NCBI RefSeq assembly: GCF_003324165.1
Contig: NW_025407862.1
Span: 329,701-393,700 of the forward strand
DNA length: 64,000 bases
From: Naegleria lovaniensis
Lineage: Eukaryota; Heterolobosea; Eutetramitea; Acrasida; Naegleriidae
Reading direction: 5' to 3'
Shown here: positions 57,301 through 64,000 of the stretch, in pieces
How positions within the stretch are numbered: position 1 is the stretch's first letter
Layout: each line of letters starts with the position of its first letter
Position numbers and translations under genes: made by a program
The notes under the pieces: generated by a model
Told to the model about the DNA's origin: nothing
What the model saw: only the letters and a program-made list of their open reading frames with translations
Databases searched by the model: none

Positions 57301-57618
57301 ACAATTTCCAGGCACAGTCTCTGACATTGGTACATTCTCCAAACAAAGAGCGAACCTAGAATTGGCCAACCCTTTTTTGATATCCCAAACAAATAATTTA
57401 TCATTGTCCAAAACCCAAGCTATCCCATGTTGAATTCCGGCCTTTGAAAATTTCTTCACGTTTGCAGGCAATCCGAATTTTCTTGATTTTACCTCGTACA
57501 AAATACTTGAATCGTCTTCAACCATAGATGAATCATTGAATTTGGTCTTCTTTGTGCTGTTAAACATGCCTCCTTCATCTTCGGAAGGTGGAGTGTGATT
57601 GCCAAGCAGTCGCTTCAT
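54374..57618 (-). CDS. NUP133: Nucleoporin Nup133
   Basis: Exons 56809-57618 and 54374-56758 (50-base phase-0 intron, GTAAGC..GTTAG) encode 1064 residues starting at the ATG at 57618. Residues 40-430 form a seven-bladed beta-propeller: GIAWVLDNDKLFVWDIKKG, FSLFFCTPEGKYKYWYDI, LYLGTKTGYFFEI, YFFILTENSLSKY and ISRNGDLTLVQI. The rest is an alpha-helical stack ending in a long C-terminal helical domain. This two-part plan and the N-terminal motifs match Nup133, a Y-complex (Nup107-160) scaffold subunit of the nuclear pore. In animals the propeller carries a membrane-sensing amphipathic loop; the insertion near residues 220-245 (EGLFSWLTSWNKTT) could serve here. Nup155-type proteins are the alternative but fit less well. 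Confidence 0.78.
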
Positions 57619-57710
57619 TTTTTCATTCAAAAAATTATTTATTGCTATTCAACAAGAATTCATACTACCAACACGTGTTGCATGTTTATCATCATTTACC
57701 CTGTATTCTC

Positions 57711-58190
57711 ATGCACCAAAGACTAACCAAAGGAGATGTTTTAAGCCTGTACCGAAGGATGCTCAAGCAATCCTTGCTGATACCCACTGCTCAAAAGAGA
57801 GAAAATTTGATACAAGAAATTCGTTCTAATTTTCGGAAGTATAAACCTGTTACGAATGATGAGATGATAGAAGAGTTATGGAAGAAGGCTCTAGATAAAT
57901 ACGGATATATTTGTATGATCACTCCAAAGAGAGTGCATACGGAATCACAACATATTTCTGCAAAAACACAATTCGTTAAAGTAGACGGCGAATGGAAAGA
58001 TGTAAACCAACTCGCATCCGATGACATTCAAAAACAAGACAAAGCAGCACATAGTAATTGGGGAAGAGGAAATTTAGATCCTGACCAAGTGAAACGACAT
58101 GAGTACTTGGTGAGAAGACAAAACTTTATGGAGGGACCACTAAAAGGCTATCGACCCGTTTACGAAAGAAACTGGCTTGGTGATGATTAA
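57711..58190 (+). CDS. LYR-motif mitochondrial assembly protein
   Basis: The ATG at 57711 gives 159 residues and places the LYR motif where the family has it, near the N-terminus (DVLSLYRRMLKQSLLI). It is followed by the conserved basic helix with REN..IQEIRSNFRKY and a VTNDEMIEEL segment. LYR proteins are small mitochondrial adaptors that bind acyl carrier protein and assist assembly of respiratory complexes or Fe-S cluster delivery. The C-terminal extension (residues 75-159, with RRQNFMEGPLKGYRPVYERN) is not shared by the short LYRM proteins, and I cannot assign the paralogue. It diverges from Nup133 with only about 92 bases between starts. Confidence 0.75.
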   Translation: MHQRLTKGDVLSLYRRMLKQSLLIPTAQKRENLIQEIRSNFRKYKPVTNDEMIEELWKKALDKYGYICMITPKRVHTESQHISAKTQFVKVDGEWKDVNQLASDDIQKQDKAAHSNWGRGNLDPDQVKRHEYLVRRQNFMEGPLKGYRPVYERNWLGDD

Positions 58191-58339
58191 AATATTCACG
58201 AAACAAGGGTATCCGTCTTCCAAAGTGTTCAACAAGTCATGAAAACCAATAGGACTATGAAGGTTAAATGAATGTCCGAAATAATAATAATTTGAAAATC
58301 TTCAAAATTGGCTCTCAAAAGACAACAAGACAAATAAAA

Positions 58340-58833
58340 ATGCAAAATCAACGAGAGCGCTTTCATCTAAACCTTGATCCTGCAGAGATTGATGCAATGA
58401 GTCCAGAGGAATTGAAACAGAAAGTTCCTAATCAAGCAGATGAAGCTCTCAAGCTCAGACTCAAGAAGTACGGAATGAAACAATGTAAAGTGGAGTCCAA
58501 GAATTTTGCTGATTGCTCCAAAGACAAATTATTGTCTATTGCAGTGAAGTGTAAAGATGAGCTGCAAGCACTTACAGATTGTATTACCATTTAGTATGTT
58601 TTATTTGGAAATTAATACGGAGTGAATGACGAGTTGCTTACCAAACATTTGATGTTACTTCATCATCGGAAAATACAAAATTTAGTTTAAATGAAGACAA
58701 CATGAACAAGATGAGGAGAGCGTATTTGAAAGGAGAGCTAGTTAAAAAGCATAACATAACGGACCTACGGGGTGAACTGAATCGAAGGTTAGAGGAAAGA
58801 ACAAAGTCAACATCAACACAGGAAAATGTTTAA
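58340..58833 (+). CDS. CMC1: CMC1-like twin CX9C protein of the mitochondrial intermembrane space
   Basis: Exons 58340-58593 and 58686-58833 (92-base intron, GTATGT..TTTAG, phase 2) give 133 residues; an in-frame ATG at 58268 would add 24. Both disulfide helices are visible: C-x9-C at CKVESKNFADC and again at CKDELQALTDC. Unspliced, the frame ends at a TAG formed by the last two exon bases and the first intron base. Splicing continues as ITIYLNEDNMNKMRRAYLK, which is the usual CMC1 tail after the second CX9C. CMC1 acts in cytochrome c oxidase assembly and is imported by the MIA40 relay. The neighbouring LYR gene also acts in mitochondria. Confidence 0.8.
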
Positions 58834-58887
58834 ATATTATGCTCTTCCACGTGAACGAGTATCAATTAGGATTTGTTGAACTTCTTT

Positions 58888-60219
58888 ATGGATGAAAACA
58901 CTAGTAGTACTACAAGTGATAAAAGTAAAATAATTAATTACCTTTTCGTTGGTTTCAAATACTTATTGTTGATCAATCATTTGATGAGGACGCAAATTCT
59001 TGAGCGTGTGAAATCGCAAACAAAAATGAAGAAATTGATTCATTGCGAAACAAAGAGTATTGCCGATAAGAGACGAGCGCTGATGGTGCTCGCAAAACAT
59101 CCATTACCTCATACCACCATTAACATCTTATTGGCAAAGAACAACGTCGTAATGGGAAGAGTTCACAATAATGAAAATAATATTCGGACATTCCGAGCAA
59201 ACTCGACAAATTTTCTGCTCACCACATCATTGGCCAATCCAAAGCCAAACCAAAATTCCACTCACCCATTTGCAAATTCACTCCCAAAACTATATTATTT
59301 GTTTCTTATCGGGGGAGGAATTGTACTAGTTGCCAATTTTATTGGAATAATTTATTACAAGAAACAATTTAATGAATTGATGAAACAAAATTTTCTAATT
59401 TCAAATGATGAAGAGCATCAATCATCTCAAACATTGGACAGTACACAAATTCAAAAACTTAAAGAATTAATTACAAGTGTTCGCTCTTTAATTAGAGTGG
59501 GCTATTATCCAAAAGAGTTTTATGAAACCAAAATTTTACATGATATTCAGTCTTTGAAGGGAAAACAATTGACAGACGATCCACATGACCAAGAAACACT
59601 ACAACAAATGATAGAAATGTTTTTAGTAGATTTGAAAAAGTGCTCTTCGCAACCACTTCGATCCCAACTTGCACAATCGGCTCCTCATGATGATGAATTG
59701 ACACAATGGTTAGAAAAACCAAAAGAAACAAGCGCTGGAGACAAAACTTCTCTCAAGGATTTATATACATCAAAAGTCATGTCTTTCCCTACATTATATA
59801 AGGTTTTTTGTTTTACAACTATTGGATCCTTGGCCTTTGCGAGACTTAATAGAATTCCTGCAATCAGCCAAAAAAGCAGAATGGCAATAACATCCATTGT
59901 TATCATGTACAGCGCATGGGCTGGGCTTTTCAGACATTATTCCATCACCAAACTTTCAAACATGTTCACTTCATGGTTTGAAACAAGTAATTCTGAAGGT
60001 CAACCAACAATCAGATTACCCATTGTTCATTTAATATTCCAACAATACTTGAATGTTTTTGCCTTCATTATTTGGCTCTCCATGTACAGATTAGTTCGAT
60101 ATGTCGTGTTGCCAGAAGTGTTATTTGCGTTTGATCGAGAAATCATTCAATTGCTTGAGGATCAGTCTCTTAAGGAGTCTAAGAATTCGGAAAAACCTCA
60201 ACACAGCAAAGAAGATTAA
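58888..60219 (+). CDS. Multi-pass membrane protein of unknown function
   Basis: From the ATG at 58888 the frame gives 443 residues; a later A-rich ATG at 59026 would remove 46. The first 130 residues are basic and free of acidic clusters (IADKRRALMVLAKH), which could be a mitochondrial targeting region. Hydrophobic segments follow at LYYLFLIGGGIVLVANFIGIIYY, near LYKVFCFTTIGSLAF, at MAITSIVIMYSAWAGLF and at LNVFAFIIWLSMYRLVRYVVL. A polar, Gln-rich loop of about 120 residues separates the first from the others. I do not recognise a family. The position next to LYR and CMC1 genes hints at mitochondria, but that is weak evidence. Confidence 0.65.
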   Translation: MDENTSSTTSDKSKIINYLFVGFKYLLLINHLMRTQILERVKSQTKMKKLIHCETKSIADKRRALMVLAKHPLPHTTINILLAKNNVVMGRVHNNENNIRTFRANSTNFLLTTSLANPKPNQNSTHPFANSLPKLYYLFLIGGGIVLVANFIGIIYYKKQFNELMKQNFLISNDEEHQSSQTLDSTQIQKLKELITSVRSLIRVGYYPKEFYETKILHDIQSLKGKQLTDDPHDQETLQQMIEMFLVDLKKCSSQPLRSQLAQSAPHDDELTQWLEKPKETSAGDKTSLKDLYTSKVMSFPTLYKVFCFTTIGSLAFARLNRIPAISQKSRMAITSIVIMYSAWAGLFRHYSITKLSNMFTSWFETSNSEGQPTIRLPIVHLIFQQYLNVFAFIIWLSMYRLVRYVVLPEVLFAFDREIIQLLEDQSLKESKNSEKPQHSKED

Positions 60220-60500
60220 TCTTCCTTCAATTTGTATGGGTTTAGTGGCTTTGCATATTTGGGCATGAACACAAACATCTTGATATAGATTGGAATAAAA
60301 CAAACGACTCCAATAATGGCAATTGTAACGAAAGCATATCTGGCAAAATAATAGCTATCCACTTTTTGCTGAGCTGACGCGAGCAAAACATTGCTTGCGG
60401 TGGAATTGTCTAACGGAATCTTTGGAGACAGCAAAAAGAAGAGGAAAATAAATATCGGAATGAACAAGGCAAGAAAAATGACAGCGCTTTGAAGCTCCAT
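60216..60500 (-). CDS. Small two-pass membrane protein
   Basis: From the ATG at 60500 the product is 94 residues. It has two hydrophobic helices (AVIFLALFIPIFIFLFFLL and AFVTIAIIGVVCFIPIYIKMFVF) separated by a short polar loop, and a basic, Pro-containing tail ending KLKED. No family is recognised; a subunit of a membrane complex is possible. The stop codon overlaps the stop of the convergent plus-strand gene in the palindrome TTAA at 60216-60219. Confidence 0.55.
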   Translation of the reverse strand: MELQSAVIFLALFIPIFIFLFFLLSPKIPLDNSTASNVLLASAQQKVDSYYFARYAFVTIAIIGVVCFIPIYIKMFVFMPKYAKPLNPYKLKED

Positions 60501-60530
60501 GTAAATTGAAAATTGCAGCATTTGGAACAC

Positions 60531-60662
60531 CTACGTTTTTGACTTCTTTTTCTTTACCACACAACAGCAACAACACAAAGAAAAACCACAAATCAACGAA
60601 ATAATAAATACAACAACTCCATATCCAATCCCGAGCCCAGGTACAATCGCGGAAGCAACCAT
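60531..60662 (-). CDS. Possible 43-residue single-pass micropeptide
   Basis: An ATG-started frame of 44 codons immediately upstream of the preceding small membrane gene, on the same strand and 30 bases from it. The peptide starts MVASAIVPGLGIGYG, continues as one uninterrupted hydrophobic helix (VVVFIISLICGFSL), then five consecutive cysteines, and ends VVKKKKSKT. The order of membrane helix, Cys cluster and polybasic end is what a palmitoylated tail-anchored peptide would have, and chance frames rarely show it. Fusion to the downstream frame would need a 27-base intron, so I keep it separate. Confidence 0.4.
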   Translation of the reverse strand: MVASAIVPGLGIGYGVVVFIISLICGFSLCCCCCVVKKKKSKT

Positions 60663-60791
60663 GTCTGGACAATAATATTGAGGGCTGGTTGAATATCAAA
60701 GACAATTTTTTTAAAGTGAGTGTTGTATGCGAAAGGCGCGAACATGCTGTTTGACGAAATTGTGTGCATTTACTATACAATGGATCCTATC

Positions 60792-61465
60792 TTAAAAAGA
60801 AGACCATCCTCCTTCTACTGTTAGCACAGATCCGTTCACGTAGCTGGCATCATCGGAAGCCAAAAACAAAGCGGCCTTAGCAAGCTCAGATGGTTGTCCA
60901 AGACGGGGCATTAATTGAGATCCCAAAAACATCTTTACTGCACCCAACGGTGAGGATTTTTAACTTCAATATTGGTCTGAACACTTCCAGGAGCAATGGC
61001 GTTGCAACGAATACCTTGATCACCATAATGAAAACCAACATTCTTGGTCATTCCTATCAGTGCGTGCTTGCTTGCGGTATAACCAATACCTGCTCGTCCA
61101 CCATGAAGGCCTCCCAACGATGCAATGTTGATGATCGCTCCATTCTTCTTTTGGGACATGATGGGAATGGCTTTCCTCATTGTTCTTATGGGACCGGTAG
61201 TATTGACTGCCATTACCTTTTCCCAGACTTCATCAGTGATATCTCCACATGAAATGAAGTTATCCATGATTCCTGCATTGTTTACGAGAATATCCAATTT
61301 TCCAAATTGTGAGAGAGTTTCTTGGAACAGACGATCGACATCTTCTTGTTTGGAAACATCTCCACACACTCCAATGGCAATACCTCCCAATTGTTGAATC
61401 TCATCAAGCGTTTCCTTAATTCGTTGCTCACTCACATCTGTGACTACCACTTTAGATCCATGAAG
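60792..61465 (-). pseudogene. Decayed short-chain dehydrogenase/reductase
   Basis: The sequence is clearly a classical SDR: a KVVVTDVSEQR strand, then NNAGIMD, the catalytic IINIASLGG Ser, YTASK (Tyr and Lys), GIRCNAIAPGSV, and after a break [20 protein letters not shown] and [12 protein letters not shown]. Two defects stand out. First, the N-terminal nucleotide-binding part with the TGxxxGIG motif is missing: the frame opens at 61465 just after a TGA, and no such motif is found upstream before the next gene. Second, the frame changes at an A-run near 60960, so the first part stops at about 60935. A short indel explains the break. Either this is a pseudogene, or the assembly has an error at the A-run and an unseen first exon. 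Confidence 0.75.
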
Positions 61466-61928
61466 TCAGATGTTGAGCGTGCGCTCTTGATTTTATTGCT
61501 TGCTGGTTGAATCGCAGTCAGCAGACGGCAACAGTCGGGTCCGATGTTGCTATGGATATCAGAGCTAAGGGAACAAGTTCGTCATGAATCGGCTGGTCTC
61601 CAAACGAAACTTACTATTAATATTTAAAGCTTTAGGCCTAAATCCGTTCTTTTCCAACAACAATTTCGTTTAACGTTATACCTCATGTGACCATAAACGA
61701 AAGTTCACTTTTTATTGGGAACGCATTGTATGGCATCAGCTGGGTTGGAATTCACATGTAAGCGTTCATGAGTGCTGAAAGTGTTTGAAGAAGTGTCCTG
61801 CTCATTAACCTTTTCTTGATGTTCTTGTCAGAACTCCCCAGCAACAGCTTGTTTCCTTTTCTCGAATTAGACAACCCCAACGAAAACTGAGAGTGTGCGT
61901 TGAGAAAAGGTAACGTCACGAAAAAAAA
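61466..61928. promoter_or_regulatory. Upstream region of UDP-glucose dehydrogenase
   Basis: These 463 bases lie between the truncated dehydrogenase and the UGDH start. They contain AT-rich blocks near 61615-61690 and an A-run directly before the UGDH ATG (GTCACGAAAAAAAAATG). No lost SDR N-terminal exon was found on the minus strand. Confidence 0.4.
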
Positions 61929-63437
61929 ATGTCAGCTCCCTCCACAGAAGCCATCACATCATCCATGAATCACAATAATTCCACTCATTCATCATCCTCG
62001 GTTGTTGTTAGAAAGATTGCTTGTGTAGGTGCCGGTTATGTGGGTGGTCCTACAATGGCCGTCATTGCCAACAAATGCCATCACATTCAAGTAGTTATCT
62101 TTGACGTGAACAAGAAGAGAATTGACCAATGGAACAGTGATAAATTACCAATCTATGAACCTGGCTTGGATGAGCTTGTTTTTGAAAGAAGAGGAAAGAA
62201 CTTACATTTCACGACTGATTACGAATCTGTTCTTGATGCCGATATTATCTTCTTCTCCGTTAACACTCCAACCAAACATTACGGTATCGGAAAGGGTCGA
62301 GCAGCAGATTTGAAATATATTGAATTATGCGCACGACAATTGAGAAACGCCATTCAACACGGACGAAAAATCATTGTCGAGAAGAGTACAGTCCCGATCA
62401 GAACTTCAATGGCATTGAAGAAAATTCTCACCTCTGGAGAGAGTAAGGCTCACTTTGATATCTTGTCTAATCCAGAGTTTTTAGCAGAAGGAACAGCCAT
62501 CAGTGATTTGAATAATCCTGATCGAGTACTCATTGGAGGTGAAAGTGAGGAAGCTATTGCTACATTGTCATCGGTCTATGAGCACTGGGTTCCAAAGGAA
62601 AGAATTATTACTACGAACTTGTGGTCCAGCGAGTTGAGCAAATTAGTGGCTAACTGCATGTTGGCACAACGTATTTCATCTATTAATGCCATCTCTGCTC
62701 TCTGCGAAAAAACAGGAGCTGATGTTTCTCAGGTAGCTCATGCGGTAGGCAAGGATACTAGAATTGGTTCAAAGTTTTTGCAAGCAAGTGTTGGATTTGG
62801 TGGTAGTTGCTTCCAGAAGGATATTTTGAATTTGGTATATCTTGCTGAACACTACAATCTTCCAGAAGTAGCAGACTATTTCTATGGAATTGTTAGAATT
62901 AATGATTATCAAAGAGAACGATTTGCCAAGAAGGTCATTCACAAGTTATTCAACACTGTATCGAATAAGAAAATCACCGTTCTAGGTTTTGCATTCAAAA
63001 AAGACACTGCAGATACTCGTGAATCAAGTAGTATTTATATTTGTAAGGCATTATTAGAAGAACATGCCAATATTCACATTTATGATCCTAAAGTGCCTGA
63101 AGAGCAAGTTCGTTATGACATGAAGAGTATTATGAACGGATGTTACGAGGGCGACTTTAGTGCCAGATTTGAAGAATCACCAGAGAGCGAACTTGTCAAA
63201 TCTAACATTCATTGTGCCACAGATCCATATGAAGCTGTTAAGGACTCTCATGCCATCCTTGTCATGACTGAATGGGATGAATTTAAGACGTATGACTACA
63301 AGAGAATCTTTGAACTGATGAAAAAGCCAGCTTACATTTTTGATGGAAGAAATATTCTGAATGGTAAACAATTAGAAAGTATTGGATTTGATGTGTATCA
63401 AATCGGAAAGCAAGAAACAAACCCAGCCGATTGGTAA
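61929..63437 (+). CDS. UGDH: UDP-glucose 6-dehydrogenase
   Basis: A single-exon protein of 502 residues, close to the animal enzyme in length. It oxidises UDP-glucose to UDP-glucuronate with two NAD+ in the cytosol, supplying precursors for polysaccharides. The N-terminal Rossmann domain starts [14 protein letters not shown] (Gly34-x-Gly36-x2-Gly39) and continues with [10 protein letters not shown] and FFSVNTPT. The central helix has [13 protein letters not shown]. The catalytic cysteine is Cys294 in [13 protein letters not shown]. The C-terminal NAD/UDP-binding domain has [14 protein letters not shown] and IYDPKV. The first 27 residues are a Ser/Thr-rich extension before the fold. All catalytic elements are intact. 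Confidence 0.97.
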   Translation: MSAPSTEAITSSMNHNNSTHSSSSVVVRKIACVGAGYVGGPTMAVIANKCHHIQVVIFDVNKKRIDQWNSDKLPIYEPGLDELVFERRGKNLHFTTDYESVLDADIIFFSVNTPTKHYGIGKGRAADLKYIELCARQLRNAIQHGRKIIVEKSTVPIRTSMALKKILTSGESKAHFDILSNPEFLAEGTAISDLNNPDRVLIGGESEEAIATLSSVYEHWVPKERIITTNLWSSELSKLVANCMLAQRISSINAISALCEKTGADVSQVAHAVGKDTRIGSKFLQASVGFGGSCFQKDILNLVYLAEHYNLPEVADYFYGIVRINDYQRERFAKKVIHKLFNTVSNKKITVLGFAFKKDTADTRESSSIYICKALLEEHANIHIYDPKVPEEQVRYDMKSIMNGCYEGDFSARFEESPESELVKSNIHCATDPYEAVKDSHAILVMTEWDEFKTYDYKRIFELMKKPAYIFDGRNILNGKQLESIGFDVYQIGKQETNPADW

Positions 63438-63552
63438 AACTTTTCTATTTCGATTATTGTTATTTATTAAATTTAATTTATTCGATTGTGACGACAATAG
63501 TTGAGCTGACGATGTACCTAGGAGCAGAGAATCGCGTCTGTATTTTACATAG

Positions 63553-63856
63553 TTATCGTCGGTAGTAAATGAAGCTTATTGAATGCATATTGTGCATAAG
63601 TAGTGTCTCCTTATTGCGGTCTGTTATTTCGAAGGTGATTCAAGCTTGTTTCCGCAGGTACAGCCGACGGTAAAACTCGAGATAAAAAATACTGTCGGGA
63701 GTTACTGACGAAAAGAATCCACCAAGACACAAAATACAGCCGGAAGAAGCATCATGTTAAATATTCTAATAATGGAGGTTTAATGAACGAAATAACGACG
63801 GAAATACTGTTGAAATAACCTACCACAACACCTGTGGCTGTTACTATCGACGATAA
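63553..63856. repeat. Imperfect 16-base inverted repeat pair
   Basis: TTATCGTCGGTAGTAA at 63553-63568 is the reverse complement of TTACTATCGACGATAA at 63841-63856 except for one base. The arms are about 270 bases apart and flank sequence with further related short motifs. Homology does not continue past the arms, and no target-site duplication is obvious. Confidence 0.55.
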
Positions 63857-63966
63857 TGATAGAAATCTTCTTATTTTATTTTAATTCAATTTGAAATTTT
63901 TTTGGTTCAATATTTGATTTAAAATTGTTATTGCAAATGCATTTTAAATTTTATTGGCATCATAAT

Positions 63967-64000
63967 TTACAACTCAACAACGTTGGCAGGGTTGACAGGT
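63967..64000 (-). CDS. Possible 3' end of a gene entering from the right
   Basis: On the minus strand the last 34 bases read as an open frame ending PVNPANVVEL and a TAA at 63969-63967. The base composition is richer in G and C than the adjoining sequence, as expected for coding DNA here. Only eleven codons are visible, so this is a suggestion rather than a call. Confidence 0.25.
   Translation of the reverse strand, partial: PVNPANVVEL

Larger units (their letters stand above)
63438..64000. other. Terminal intergenic region
   Basis: The 563 bases after UGDH contain no complete gene. Several short sequences with a CGTCGG or CCGACG core recur. A 16-base imperfect inverted repeat pairs 63553-63568 with 63841-63856. 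The segment from about 63860 to 63960 is extremely AT-rich. Confidence 0.5.

Noticed and set aside
60500-60662. A single spliced gene joining the 43- and 94-residue membrane frames
   Set aside because: Frame is kept, but the intron would be 27 bases, well below the 44-base minimum seen elsewhere in the window.
60355-60780. 141-codon minus-strand frame
   Set aside because: It is a shifted frame overlapping two better-supported small membrane frames, and its sequence has no order typical of a protein.
1-64000. CRISPR array, bacterial operon, integrated virus, rRNA or tRNA genes
   Set aside because: No direct repeat-spacer pattern, no ribosome-binding-site-led gene strings, no capsid or integrase sequence and no cloverleaf with A and B boxes was recognised by eye; a tRNA scan would be needed to exclude tRNAs formally.

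Overview
The window is a compact nuclear segment from a free-living unicellular eukaryote, most likely a heterolobosean amoeboflagellate of the Naegleria type. This is inferred from four things: AT-rich intergenic DNA, A-rich sequence before start codons, few and mostly very short GT-AG introns (27 placed here, 44 to 139 bases, most near 50), and the protein mix. That mix includes a TmcB-like multi-membrane PAS adenylyl cyclase, flagellar and centrosomal proteins, a meiotic HORMA protein and a 4E-BP. No bacterial operon, CRISPR array, rRNA, tRNA or intact transposon was recognised. Gene models were rebuilt by joining reading frames across introns. Every joined model keeps frame and restores family sequence at the junctions; none has transcript support.

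Left third (1-23 kb): the 3' part of a THADA/Trm732 tRNA-methylation scaffold, a small four-pass membrane protein, a CWH43-C-like membrane protein with a degenerate phosphodiesterase fold, a three-RRM RNA-binding protein, a phosphoserine phosphatase-phosphoserine aminotransferase fusion, a new-looking CxxC/ubiquitin-like protein, a Hop1/HORMAD protein, a complete 4E-BP, an LRR protein, YbeY, a C2H2 zinc-finger protein and a nitroreductase-fold protein.

Middle (23-52.8 kb): a 3441-residue bridge-like lipid transfer protein (BLTP1/Csf1) carrying an IQ motif, a CaMKK-like kinase with an N-terminal lipidation signal, proteasome alpha-2, a SUN-domain nuclear envelope protein, a SNAPIN-like BLOC-1/BORC subunit, an ASH-domain flagellar protein (DLEC1-like), a C2-like protein, a TBC1D31-like centrosomal protein without WD40 repeats, and a nine-exon adenylyl cyclase.

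Right part (52.8-64 kb): a PB1-UBA protein resembling a p62-type autophagy receptor, Nup133, two small mitochondrial assembly proteins (LYR and twin CX9C), several orphan membrane proteins, a decayed short-chain dehydrogenase, UDP-glucose dehydrogenase, and an intergenic end with an imperfect inverted repeat.

Themes: nutrient and energy signalling (4E-BP, CaMKK, cAMP, p62-like), nuclear envelope and meiosis (SUN, Nup133, HORMAD), and flagellum or centriole biology (DLEC1-like, TBC1D31). Genes are tightly packed: one convergent pair is 18 bases apart and another shares a TTAA that supplies both stop codons.
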